From Planctomycetota bacterium (GTDB taxonomy: Bacteria; Planctomycetota; OFTM77): DNA of 64,000 nucleotides. The stretch lies in NCBI GenBank assembly GCA_029260795.1, contig JAJDCO010000098.1:124001-188000 (forward strand), written 5' to 3'. The translations under genes and the position numbers were made by a program. The notes below the pieces were generated by a model that was not told where the DNA came from, ran no database searches, and worked only from the letters and a program-made list of their open reading frames with translations. How positions within the stretch are numbered: the stretch's first letter is position 1; every line of letters starts with the position of its first letter. Below, piece after piece: positions 17,768 through 26,013 of this stretch.

Positions 17768-18929
17768 CGGGCGCTCCGGTCAGCGCGTCGAGGAAACCGT
17801 CGTAGCGAAAGATGCGGTCCTTCTTGCGACCGGTCGCTTCGGTGAGGATGCCCGCCTGCACGAGCAAGTCGACGGCCTTCGAGGCGGTGGGCTTGCTCGT
17901 GGACAGGCGTTTCGCGGCGCTGCCGACGGTGACGAAGGGCTGGCTGAGGAGTGTCTCGAAGAGCCGAAGCGAGGAGGCGCTCGTCGTTTCGGCGGCGAGC
18001 AACCGGTCACGATCCGACTGAACGCACTCGACGAGGTCTTGCGCCGTCGTCAGGATCTTCTCGGTGCTGATCCGCAGGCTGCGCAGAAAGAACTCCAGCC
18101 AGCCCTCCCAATCGCCTCGCCGGCGCACGAGCAGCAAGCGGTCGCGGTACTCCGTCCGGTTCTCCGCCAGCTCCTCGCTCCAAGGGAGAATCCACGCCGC
18201 CGTCAGGCCCCAGTGCTCGAGGAGGAGGCTCGTGAGCGCGCGTGCCAGCCGGCCGTTGCCATCGCGGTAGGGAAGAATCGTGTCGAGCTGGACGTGGATC
18301 AGGCCGATTCGGATCAAGTCGGGCAGCGAATCCTCGGCTTGGAGGTAACGATCCAGCTCTCGAAGCAGGGGCTCGATCCGATCGGGCGGCGGCGGGACGT
18401 AGAGGGCGTGGCTCGGATGAGGAGCGCCGATCCAAACGGGCTCGCGCCGGGCCTGGCCACCGGCCGTGCCGGGGATGCCGACTAGCCGGCGCTGCGTCTC
18501 ATCGAGGAGTCTCCGGGAGAGCGTCAGACCTCGGTCACTCGCGAGTTGATCGCGAGCCCAGACCAGAGCTTCGGCGAGCTCGAGGACCGACTGAGCGGGA
18601 GACCGGGATGCGGCGGGCTCCGAGGTCGCCGCGAAGACGTCTTCGAGCGACGTCTCGAGGCCGCTGATCTGGCAGGACGCGTGTGCTTCCCGAACGACCA
18701 ACGCGTGATCGAGCCACGGCAAGGACGCTGCGACCGAGCCCGCCGCCTCGACGCGATCCAGTCCGCTCGAGGCGGCGTGGAGCAACTCGTCGAGCCGGCC
18801 CGTCTCGAGCCTCGGATCGACGGGAGGCAGTGGAGCGGGAACGAAGCTCGCTACCTGTTGGCCGTCGATGGAGAGCGCGACCAGGGATCCGGTCTTCCGT
18901 CGGAGGTCGGGAGAAAAGAAGTCGGGCAT
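17745..18929 (-). CDS. Fic-domain/winged-helix protein with degenerate active site
   Basis: The 394-residue protein has the usual architecture of bacterial Fic proteins with an N-terminal inhibitory helix, Fic core (about 120-300) and C-terminal winged helix (about 325-385, PFVTVGSAAKRLSTSKPTAS). The Fic motif, canonically HPFx(D/E)GNGR, reads LPYRDGNGR at residues 219-227, so the catalytic His is Leu219 (codon CTT at 18273-18275). The inhibitory motif, normally S-x-x-I-E-G, reads SCQISG at 85-90, so the inhibitory Glu is Ser89. AMPylation chemistry needs the His, so activity is doubtful while the DNA-binding domain looks intact. GGAG precedes the ATG. Repeated AT-rich motifs lie in the promoter region. 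A DNA-binding pseudoenzyme is inferred. Confidence 0.92.
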   Translation of the reverse strand: MPDFFSPDLRRKTGSLVALSIDGQQVASFVPAPLPPVDPRLETGRLDELLHAASSGLDRVEAAGSVAASLPWLDHALVVREAHASCQISGLETSLEDVFAATSEPAASRSPAQSVLELAEALVWARDQLASDRGLTLSRRLLDETQRRLVGIPGTAGGQARREPVWIGAPHPSHALYVPPPPDRIEPLLRELDRYLQAEDSLPDLIRIGLIHVQLDTILPYRDGNGRLARALTSLLLEHWGLTAAWILPWSEELAENRTEYRDRLLLVRRRGDWEGWLEFFLRSLRISTEKILTTAQDLVECVQSDRDRLLAAETTSASSLRLFETLLSQPFVTVGSAAKRLSTSKPTASKAVDLLVQAGILTEATGRKKDRIFRYDGFLDALTGAPVTESRPR

Positions 18930-19273
18930 CGAGTCGTCTCCAGAGCATCTTTCGTTCGAAAGAAACGATAACGGGGACAGCGATGTTTTAAAAGAAAGAA
19001 AACATTCTGACCGAAGGGTTGGAGACTTGGCCCCGATATGCGGACGCTTTCGGCGGCGGGCTCAGGATTCGAGGCGGTCCCTTTGACCTAGCGGGTACCA
19101 TCTCATGCCGAGTGGGATCGATCGAGTGGTTTGCTGAGATGTAAAAGAAAGAAAACATGCTTTAAAAGTCGTCGGGCTTTGGTGGTTCAAATCGGCGGAC
19201 TTCTGGCCCCGCCGACGTTTCGCACTCCCAGACCACGTGAAGCCGCACTTCAGTCACTGGGGGTGAACCCACC
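18930..19273. promoter_or_regulatory. AT-rich divergent region with repeated TAAAAGAAAGAAAACAT motif
   Basis: This region separates fic (minus) from the sigma-kinase operon (plus). TAAAAGAAAGAAAACAT occurs exactly at 18989-19005 and 19142-19158. The first copy sits in an inverted repeat ATGTTTT...AAAACAT (18983-19005) and the second in ATGT...ACAT (19139-19158). A third, shorter relative (TTCGAAAGAAACG) lies near 18954-18966 inside the hairpin-like CTTTCG-TT-CGAAAG. In a GC-rich genome such motifs stand out and could be operators or promoter elements for both directions. The winged helix of the Fic protein is one candidate ligand; this is inference. Confidence 0.55.
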
Positions 19274-19960
19274 ATGTCCACGCTCACTAACACCTTCGAC
19301 AACCGGGCTCTCCGTGCGGTCCCGCCCTTCTGGTACCCTGGGCTGATCGGGAAGGGTATGCTCGCCGGTCGCTCGAAAGAAGGAGAGGCAGCGATCGAAC
19401 CCCATCGTCGCCATCCCTCGATCACTTTGCTCCTGCAGCGTTGGAATGACGGAGACCGCTCCGCCGCCGACGAGCTGGTTCCGCTCGTACACGAAGAGCT
19501 CATGCGTCTCGCCAAGCGCCGCATGAAGGGACAGCCGCGCGGGCACACGCTCGAGGCGACCGCGCTGGTCAACGAGGCCTTTCTCAAGCTGTTCGGCGAG
19601 GGGCAGTACGACTGGCGAGACCGCGAGCACTTCTTGCGGGCCGCATCGCGGGCGATGCGATCGATCCTGGTCGACCATGCGCGCGGCAAGAACCGTGTCA
19701 AGCGCAAGCCGACGGGCGATCGCGTCTTCCTCGACGAGCTGGTGGCCTCCTACGAGGATCGCGCCCAAGATATCGTTGCCCTCGACGAGAGTCTGAAGCG
19801 GCTCGAGGAGATCGACCCGGATCTCGTCCGCGTCGTCGAGCTTCGTTTCTATTGCGGCTGCACGGTCGACGAGACGGCGCGGGCGCTCGGGTTCTCAACC
19901 CGAAAGACCGAACGGGCATGGACGGCCGCGCGGGCCTGGCTCCGGAGCCAGCTCGAATGA
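19274..19960 (+). CDS. ECF-type RNA polymerase sigma factor
   Basis: Up to 228 residues. Region 2 includes MRLAKRRMKGQPRGHTLEAT, ALVNEAFLKLFGEGQYDW, REHFLRAASRAMRSILVDHA; region 4 includes VELRFYCGCTVDETARALGF and a terminal helix WTAARAWLRSQLE. It belongs to the same kinase-linked subgroup as the sigma at 11206. Start at 19274 has GGTGA 7 bases upstream; Met at 19358 would give the more usual 200 residues and cannot be excluded. Its stop overlaps the kinase start by four bases (ATGA at 19957-19960), implying translational coupling. The pair is a classic sigma/kinase signalling unit; no anti-sigma factor is seen. Confidence 0.9.
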   Translation: MSTLTNTFDNRALRAVPPFWYPGLIGKGMLAGRSKEGEAAIEPHRRHPSITLLLQRWNDGDRSAADELVPLVHEELMRLAKRRMKGQPRGHTLEATALVNEAFLKLFGEGQYDWRDREHFLRAASRAMRSILVDHARGKNRVKRKPTGDRVFLDELVASYEDRAQDIVALDESLKRLEEIDPDLVRVVELRFYCGCTVDETARALGFSTRKTERAWTAARAWLRSQLE

Positions 19961-22548
19961 GTGCTGCCGACCGAAACGTGATGGGGGTGCTGCTCGAGGC
20001 TCTCGATACTCCGAAGGATCGGCGGCGGCTTCTGCTCGACGAGCGCTGCGGCGTCGATACGCCGCTGCGCCTCGAGGTGGATCGCTTGATCGCATTGAGC
20101 GAGTCCGACGACTCCTTTCTCCTACCGCCCCTCGAGGCGCCGCTCGCCGTCGGCCCGGCTCCCGACCGTCCCGACGACCTCGGCGAGTTCCGGTTGATCG
20201 AGGAGATTGGGCGCGGCGGCATGGGCGTCGTCTATCGAGCTCGTCAGCAGAGCCTCGACCGCGAGGTCGCGCTCAAGGTGGTGACGGCGCCCCCGGCGAG
20301 TGAGCGTCAGATCGAGAGCTTCCACCGAGAGGCGCGCTCGGTCTCTCGCCTCGACCATCCCGGGCTGCTGCCCGTCTACACCGACGGTCACGAAGGACCG
20401 TTCCACTTCTACGCCATGGAGCTGGTCGACGGGCACGATCTGCGGGAGGAGATCGCGCGGCAGCGAGCCCAACGGGACGGCTCCCCGGAAGCACCCCCGA
20501 TCCTGGCTTCGTTCTTGTCTCGGGAGTTCGTCCTCGAGGCGGTCCGTCTGATCACTCGCGTCGCCGACGCGCTGCAGCACGCCCATGAGCACGGCATCGT
20601 GCACCGCGACGTCAAGCCCCACAACATCCTATTGCGCCGGGACGGTCGACCGCAGCTCGTCGACTTCGGTCTGGCTCGGGATGCGGAGCAAGCCGATCTC
20701 ACGCGCAGCCAAGTCGGCGGCACGCCCCACTACATGAGCCCCGAGCAGATCCGCGGCAAGGCGCGCGGCGTCGGAGCGTCTCCCCAGACCGACGTGTTCT
20801 CGCTCGGCGTGGTGCTGTTCGAGCTACTGACGCTCGAGCGCCCCTTTGAGGGCGACGACTGGCCGCTCGTTCTCGAGCAGATCCTCCGCTCGGAGCCGCC
20901 GCGGCTGCGACGTCTTCAACCGCGGATCCCGCGGGACTTGGTCGCGATCTGCGAGAAGGCGCTCGAAAAGGACGTGCGCCGACGGTATCTCTCCGCCGCT
21001 GAGCTCACCGAAGATCTGCGCCGGTTTCAGCACCTGGAGACGCCGCTTGCGGCGCGACGCCTCTGGAACCTGAACCGCGTGCAGCGTTTCGTTCGGCGAC
21101 ATCGGCGAGTCCTGTGGGCGACGCTGGCGATCGCGGTGGCCTTGATCGCGGGCTTCGTTTGGGCCGGTCGACTTGGCGAGCAGGATCGACTCGAGCGAAG
21201 TCTGAGCGAGCTGCGGGTCCTCCTCGAGACCGAGAGCTGGGACGAAGTCGACGACTCTCGGCTGGTCGCTGCTCATCAGCGCAGTGATGAGCTCGTAGGA
21301 GCCCGCGCTTCGTTGAGCAGCGGCGAAGCGCTTACGCTGTCCGCGTTCGTGAACCGCTACGAGCGGTACGCGGAGAGTCTGGTCGAGCGCGGCAAAGAAG
21401 AGGTCGTGCGCGGAGTGGGGGGCGGAAACGCCAAGCTCGCGCCCGAGTCCGACAGCGCGCTGGCCTTGCGCGGTCTGTTCCGCCTCCGGCGGGCACAGCT
21501 TCTCCTGCCCCATCGCCCAGACATCGAGTCTGCGCTGAGCGAGAGAGCCTTCTACCCGCGGATCTCCGTGACGGCCGTCGACGAGGAGGAGCAGCCGCTG
21601 AAGGGCATGGTCTCGTATCGCGAGATCGACGGCATCAGCGGGCTGACGGGCGAGCGCATCGAGCTCGGCGAGCTGCCGTTGCCTTCGACGGCGTTACCAC
21701 CCGGATACCACCGAATCGCCATCGAGGTGTCGGGCCGGGGATTCCGAGAGCTCAGCCGCTTCCTACGTCCGGGCGAGGAGCTGCCCTTGCCGGTCGAGTT
21801 TCGAGCCGACGACTCGACCACGGGCATGGTGCTGATCTCCGGCTCGTCGCTCACAATTCCGATCCCGAAGGATCGCGACGACTGCTTCTGCCCAAATCGC
21901 GGACAGACGATCGAGGTGCCGGCCTTCTGGATCGACGAGTGCGAGGTCACCAACGCCGAGTATCGAAGATTTCTGGAGGCGACCGAACACGAGCCTCCCC
22001 TGACGTGGAGGAAGGGGCTATTGCCCGATGACCCGAAGTACGACGACTACCCGGTCGTGTACGTGGGTTGGGAGGACGCGCGGGCCTACGCCGAATGGGC
22101 GGGCAAGCGCTTGGTGAGCCACCCCGAGTGGGACCTGGCCGCGCGCGGTCCTGAAGGCCGCCGGTTTCCCTGGACCGAGGCGACTGCGCTCGAGCCCGAC
22201 GAGTACCTCGGCAACACGAAGCACTCGCGCGAGCGAATGCGCCACTACACATTGCACTTCCAGCTCTACTTGAAGTACGCGAGCCCGGTGCGCAGCCATC
22301 CGGACGCGCGGACGCCCGAGGGGCTCTACCATATGCTCGGCAATGTCGCGGAATGGACAGAGAGCTTTGTGGCCGAGCCCGTGAATGGGGGGTTTTCGCC
22401 CCGCACAGAATCGCGCTGGGTGCTGGGAGACGCCTGGTTCGCCGCCGAGATGCGCGGTACGCTCGACATCCACGAGAAACAGGGTTTCGAGAAGACCTCA
22501 GCCAATTATGCACGGGGGTTTCGTTGCGCGCGTAGCGTCGAGCCCTGA
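19957..22548 (+). CDS. Transmembrane serine/threonine kinase fused to FGE-sulfatase-fold domain
   Basis: The 863-residue protein has a kinase domain at about 78-365: GRGGMGVVYRAR (86-97), Lys107, HRDVKPHN (216-223), DFGLARD, GTPHYMSPEQIRGK. A membrane span lies at 385-403 (VLWATLAIAVALIAGFVWA). A middle region of about 200 residues precedes an FGE-sulfatase/SUMF1-type C-type-lectin fold from about 624 to the end, with FWIDECEVTNAEYRRFLEAT, VGWEDARAYAEWAGKRLVSH, LGNVAEWTES and GFRCARS. The paired active-site cysteines of true formylglycine-generating enzymes are not present in the penultimate block, so a binding or sensor role is likelier than catalysis. It is coupled to the sigma gene upstream and 24 bases from the next gene. 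Confidence 0.92.
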   Translation: MSAADRNVMGVLLEALDTPKDRRRLLLDERCGVDTPLRLEVDRLIALSESDDSFLLPPLEAPLAVGPAPDRPDDLGEFRLIEEIGRGGMGVVYRARQQSLDREVALKVVTAPPASERQIESFHREARSVSRLDHPGLLPVYTDGHEGPFHFYAMELVDGHDLREEIARQRAQRDGSPEAPPILASFLSREFVLEAVRLITRVADALQHAHEHGIVHRDVKPHNILLRRDGRPQLVDFGLARDAEQADLTRSQVGGTPHYMSPEQIRGKARGVGASPQTDVFSLGVVLFELLTLERPFEGDDWPLVLEQILRSEPPRLRRLQPRIPRDLVAICEKALEKDVRRRYLSAAELTEDLRRFQHLETPLAARRLWNLNRVQRFVRRHRRVLWATLAIAVALIAGFVWAGRLGEQDRLERSLSELRVLLETESWDEVDDSRLVAAHQRSDELVGARASLSSGEALTLSAFVNRYERYAESLVERGKEEVVRGVGGGNAKLAPESDSALALRGLFRLRRAQLLLPHRPDIESALSERAFYPRISVTAVDEEEQPLKGMVSYREIDGISGLTGERIELGELPLPSTALPPGYHRIAIEVSGRGFRELSRFLRPGEELPLPVEFRADDSTTGMVLISGSSLTIPIPKDRDDCFCPNRGQTIEVPAFWIDECEVTNAEYRRFLEATEHEPPLTWRKGLLPDDPKYDDYPVVYVGWEDARAYAEWAGKRLVSHPEWDLAARGPEGRRFPWTEATALEPDEYLGNTKHSRERMRHYTLHFQLYLKYASPVRSHPDARTPEGLYHMLGNVAEWTESFVAEPVNGGFSPRTESRWVLGDAWFAAEMRGTLDIHEKQGFEKTSANYARGFRCARSVEP

Positions 22549-22572
22549 CAGGGGGAGGGAAGGAGAGAACAC

Positions 22573-24192
22573 ATGGCACTACCTTATACGATCACGTTGC
22601 ACGTGAAGACGACGGGCGACATGGACCCGGCGCTCGCGGATGCTGCGCCGACTCCGCTTCTCTATGCGTTCATGTTCGCGACCTCCCTGGGCGACACCGT
22701 CGGGGAGCCGCCGGCCGGCACGCCTCCGGAACAATGGCTCGAGGTACAGAATGGCCTCCTCACGGACAAGCTGCACTCGTGCTTTCAGCAGGTGCCGGAA
22801 GCGTTTCGACAGGGGTTGATGCTCGACCCCGATCCCGAGAAGTCTCGTCCCGACGGACCCGTTTGGGACAAGGTGCAGTCGGGCGTGGTCTCGCCGATCC
22901 TCACCGACCCGTCGACCCCCATGAGCGGTGGCGCCGGAGCCGGACCTGGGGGCCCCGTTCTGAATCCGCCCCCGAGTCCGGGCGGCGGAGCTGCGACGCC
23001 CTGGCAGCCCGACTACGGGGGACAGCAGATCCTCTACTACATCGGGATCTACCCGTTCGACATGAGCCTGACGCTCACGCGGTCGGAGTCGGCCTCGAAC
23101 GAGAGCGGCGAGGTGTCGGGGCTGCAGTTGATCTACGCGCCGACGCGGACGGTCATCGACCCGCGCGGGGTTCGGGTGCGCATCGAGGGAGGTCGGCGTC
23201 GAGCACCCGAGCACGAGGTGACGGTCGTCAACCATCGCTGGGTGTTCGTGCGCTGGAGCGATCCGTTGCCGGCCGGCAGCTTGGTGAGCGTGTCGATCGA
23301 TCATCAAGGGGAGCCCCTCGTCCTCGAGGAGCGGCGGTGGGTCGTCCCGATCGAATCGGTGGAAGGTTGGGAGCGCGAGAACATCGCCGTCGACGACGAC
23401 AGTTTCCGATCGGCCCCGTTCGCGGGAGTTCCGACTCTGGAAGAGCGTTTCGAGCAGCGGGCCGAGCTGCTCGGCGAGCTCAAGAAGGATCCCCTGAAGA
23501 AGTTCAAGGCGTTCTTCTTCGAGCTCGATCAGCTCACGATCCTGAACCCGACCAGCAATGCCATCTACCAAAAGCTTTCGAACGCGTTGACGAAGCGGAC
23601 TGTGATTCACCGCGCCGTCCCGAACGAGAAGGGCGTGCCGATTCCGCTGCATCCCACTTTCGCTCAGATGATCTTCGATACCTCGAAGATGATGCGTGGT
23701 CTGATCGAGAAGCACTTCACCAGCAAGACCGGACAGTTCCAGAAGAAGAAGTGCGAGGAGGCCTTCGAGCGCTTCGCCAACGGCGAGCTCTGGATGGGGG
23801 ATGAGACGGTAGCGGCGCCCAGCAGCACGAAGGAGGGCGTGCCCGACAGCGCGAACTACTTCAACTTCGCCGAGTTTGCTTTGACGGCGATCGAGCACGG
23901 CGATGCCAACGCCGCGTTCTGGGAGAGCCTGCTGAACGTCTTCGTGCGCACGGCCAAGATCTACGCCCGGGTCTACCGAGGCATCAACCCCTTCTGGTCG
24001 TCGTTCACCTTCCTCAACTTCTCGAAGGCCGAGCAAGCCAAGACCGACTTCGGCGCGATTCGAACGAACTTCCCCAGCTCATTGACGGTGAATCAGCTCC
24101 GTCAGCGCTTCGTCGCGATCGCCCGCAGTGCGTTCGGAGGCGATGTCTACATGCGCAAGCCACACACACCCTCGAACCGATTCTCGGGCTAG
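22573..24192 (+). CDS. Hypothetical protein in sigma-kinase operon
   Basis: The 539-residue product was not recognised. It has no signal peptide or membrane span. Residues about 1-115 are followed by a Gly/Pro/Ala-rich linker (about 115-145), then a beta-rich segment (about 150-275; YGGQQILYYIGIYPFDMSLT, RWSDPLPAGSLVSVSIDHQG) and a helical C-terminal half with several Lys/Phe-rich helices (LKKDPLKKFKAFFFELDQLT, EHGDANAAFWESLLNVFVRT). The middle segment has an Ig-like cadence. GGGAGGGAAGGAG precedes the ATG. It lies 24 bases after the kinase-FGE gene, so it is probably co-transcribed and may be a substrate or partner of that kinase. It ends before a hairpin at 24210-24233. Confidence 0.8.
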   Translation: MALPYTITLHVKTTGDMDPALADAAPTPLLYAFMFATSLGDTVGEPPAGTPPEQWLEVQNGLLTDKLHSCFQQVPEAFRQGLMLDPDPEKSRPDGPVWDKVQSGVVSPILTDPSTPMSGGAGAGPGGPVLNPPPSPGGGAATPWQPDYGGQQILYYIGIYPFDMSLTLTRSESASNESGEVSGLQLIYAPTRTVIDPRGVRVRIEGGRRRAPEHEVTVVNHRWVFVRWSDPLPAGSLVSVSIDHQGEPLVLEERRWVVPIESVEGWERENIAVDDDSFRSAPFAGVPTLEERFEQRAELLGELKKDPLKKFKAFFFELDQLTILNPTSNAIYQKLSNALTKRTVIHRAVPNEKGVPIPLHPTFAQMIFDTSKMMRGLIEKHFTSKTGQFQKKKCEEAFERFANGELWMGDETVAAPSSTKEGVPDSANYFNFAEFALTAIEHGDANAAFWESLLNVFVRTAKIYARVYRGINPFWSSFTFLNFSKAEQAKTDFGAIRTNFPSSLTVNQLRQRFVAIARSAFGGDVYMRKPHTPSNRFSG

Positions 24193-24209
24193 CGATATGT
24201 CGGCGCTTC

Positions 24210-24233
24210 CCGGGAGCGCGGCGACGCTCCCGG
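24210..24233. terminator. Hairpin between convergent genes
   Basis: A 9-bp perfect stem (CCGGGAGCG at 24210-24218 and its complement at 24225-24233) with a 6-base loop lies 18 bases after the plus-strand stop and 14 bases before the end of the convergent lipoprotein gene. It shares the GGGAGCGCGG core with repeats at 5968-6038. A bidirectional terminator is inferred; there is no T-tract. Confidence 0.55.
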
Positions 24234-24247
24234 AAAGCCGTGTCACC

Positions 24248-24658
24248 TCAGCGCTCCGTGGACGGGTTGTCCAACAGCGCGTCGACGATTCGCTCGCGCT
24301 CGGTCGAGAAATAGACGTCCTCGAGTCGGCGGCTCAGGTGCGCGCGCGCGTCGTTCGTGAGCGCCGGGTTGCTGGCCAAGACCACGAGCACGTCGGCTTG
24401 GTCGGAGCTGAAACCGCCCGAGAGGGACACGTCGATCAGGTAGATCTGCTCGTGCGTGGAGAGGTTCTGGCGCGCGGCGAGACGCTTCAGCCGCTCCGCC
24501 CGGTCGGTGGAGAAGCTGATTCGACTGGCGGCTTCGATGTCGCTGCAGTTCGGACCGTGGTCGCCGAAGTCCTTGGCGCGGCGATGGCCGGGGTCCGAGG
24601 CGCAGGCGACCAGGAGGAGCAGGAGAGATCCGAGCCTAAGAAAGCGGGTCGAGGGCAT
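24248..24658 (-). CDS. Small predicted lipoprotein
   Basis: The 136-residue product has a short basic N-terminus (MPSTRFLRLG), a Leu-rich segment and the lipobox LVAC, so lipidation at Cys19 is likely. The mature part is mostly helical, with STHEQIYLIDVSLSGGFSSD and DARAHLSRRLEDVYFSTER, and resembles HEAT-like repeat capping units, but no family was recognised. The ATG at 24658 was chosen because the lipoprotein signal begins there; the longer in-frame extension upstream is Arg-rich and unlikely. It is convergent with the sigma-kinase operon. Function is unknown. Confidence 0.8.
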   Translation of the reverse strand: MPSTRFLRLGSLLLLLVACASDPGHRRAKDFGDHGPNCSDIEAASRISFSTDRAERLKRLAARQNLSTHEQIYLIDVSLSGGFSSDQADVLVVLASNPALTNDARAHLSRRLEDVYFSTERERIVDALLDNPSTER

Positions 24659-24991
24659 GGCGAGATCGAGCTCCGATCGGTGAGGGCGCCGACGATTCCT
24701 CCCGACGCCGCCTACGGCGTCGGGATCGCTCCGAGTGGCGAGGACGGTTCGCCATGGTCGAGCGTGAGGACCGAGAGTAGGCAAGCCGAGCGATCCTCAC
24801 AAGGCTGTTGACGAGAAGCCGAGTCACTTCCAAGAGCGCCACGCCAACGCGCAGGTGCTGCCTACCGAGAACGAACGCAGCCCGATCCGCCGCGGTTCCC
24901 TCAACCAAGAGGACGACCCGAGACAAGTCGGGGCTCGTCTCGGGCCGTCGGACCCTGGGGTCAGGGTTTCCTCGATTCGCCGAGTCGTGTT
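24659..24991. other. Intergenic, no gene seen
   Basis: This 333-base gap lies between two minus-strand genes. Both strands were read; the open frames present have low-complexity Arg/Ser-rich translations and no start context. It presumably holds the promoter of the lipoprotein gene and the end of the upstream transcript. Confidence 0.4.
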
Positions 24992-25585
24992 TCAGCTCTT
25001 GATCGTCTTGCAGTCGGCGTTGCTCAGCAGGATGCCGGCGCCCGTCTCGAGAAGGGCCTGTCCGTAGACCGTCACGCCGACCAGGTTCGGGTTGTTCGGG
25101 ATGTTGACTTGGATCTGCAGGAGCCCGTTGCCCGGAATCACGCCGGCCGCGAAGGCCGGGTTCACGGCGTCGAGCAGGAACGTGCCCCAGTTTCGAATGG
25201 GAGAGTAGCCGGAGCCCGAGGCCGGGAAGATCCAGACGCGATCTCCCGGCGTGCCGGCGACCTCGAGCTGGAGCTCGCGACCGATGCTGCCGTTGCCACC
25301 GATCTCGAAGATGCGCGGGATCACCTGGATGTCCGTGACGTTGATGAGCGGACTCTGCGGCGTCCCGATGTTCGTGCCCCGGATCTCCGTCTGCTGACCC
25401 ACGAAGAGGTTCAGGTTGAAGGCGTTGCTCTGAAGGCCGACGTTCGTGCAGTCGACGAAGAAGTTGTTCGTCCCTTGGACGTCCTCGACCTTGCCGCGCA
25501 GCAACACTTCTTGCGCCGACACGAGACTCGCCGAAAGACCCAGCACACAGACGATCGCGAGAACCTGGCTACCGATGCGCTTCAT
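24992..25585 (-). CDS. Small secreted beta-rich protein
   Basis: The 197-residue product has a signal peptide (VLAIVCVLGLSASLVSAQ, cleavage near residue 24). GGAAGGAACG precedes the ATG at 25585. Residues 25-85 carry an OB-like beligerently beta-patterned segment (EVLLRGKVEDVQGTNNFFVD, IRGTNIGTPQ). The C-terminal ~110 residues (ELQLEVAGTPGDRVWIFPAS, LQIQVNIPNNPNLVGVTVYG, QALLETG) resemble the C-terminal module of the FG-GAP protein at 27355-29940, where GIAQVSLNVPGGPSFSGIEF is followed by YLQALFVG. It is probably a surface or periplasmic protein. Divergent from the porin-like gene. Function is unknown. Confidence 0.82.
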   Translation of the reverse strand: MKRIGSQVLAIVCVLGLSASLVSAQEVLLRGKVEDVQGTNNFFVDCTNVGLQSNAFNLNLFVGQQTEIRGTNIGTPQSPLINVTDIQVIPRIFEIGGNGSIGRELQLEVAGTPGDRVWIFPASGSGYSPIRNWGTFLLDAVNPAFAAGVIPGNGLLQIQVNIPNNPNLVGVTVYGQALLETGAGILLSNADCKTIKS

Positions 25586-26013
25586 GACTTCGTTCCTTCC
25601 TGTTTGTTTCGGAGCTCGTCGCATGTCCTGCGCGACGAACGAGGGACCCGAATCGCAACGGGTGTGCCTCGTCCAAGAAGTTTCGCGCGCGTTTTGAGGC
25701 GAGCTCTCGGAACGCCCTGGAAACGGTCCTGCGAGTGGGGTCGACCTTCGTCGAGACTCGCGCACGCGTCGGTCGCTCGCGCTCCGTCTACGCCGGCTGA
25801 AGCCGTCGACGTTCGGAATCGGGACGCGCCGTTCCGAAAGCGTCAATCCGTGGTCGACAAGCAGGACGAGCTGAAACTCGAGCTCGAGCTCGTGAGGTCG
25901 CTCCTCCGCGAGCCGACGTGAAGCGCGAGATCGTCACGGTGTTTCTTCCGTCCTCGACCGAGTGGTATTCTGCCGAGCGACCCGGCATACGATTCTTCTT
26001 GAGGGTGGCAGCC
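25586..26013. other. Divergent intergenic region, no gene seen
   Basis: This 428-base stretch lies between the small secreted protein (minus) and the porin-like gene (plus). It should hold both promoters. The downstream third is in frame with the porin gene from a GTG at 25918, but the translation there lacks protein-like character before residue 33. No repeat or RNA gene was identified. Confidence 0.4.

Noticed and set aside
19957..22548. Kinase-FGE protein as the formylglycine-generating enzyme for the sulfatase
   Set aside because: The penultimate block that should hold the active-site cysteine pair reads GDAWFAAEMRG and lacks them; only the Cys in GFRCARS remains.
19857..22548. FGE-fold domain as a diversity-generating retroelement target
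   Set aside because: No reverse transcriptase, template repeat or accessory gene was found nearby.
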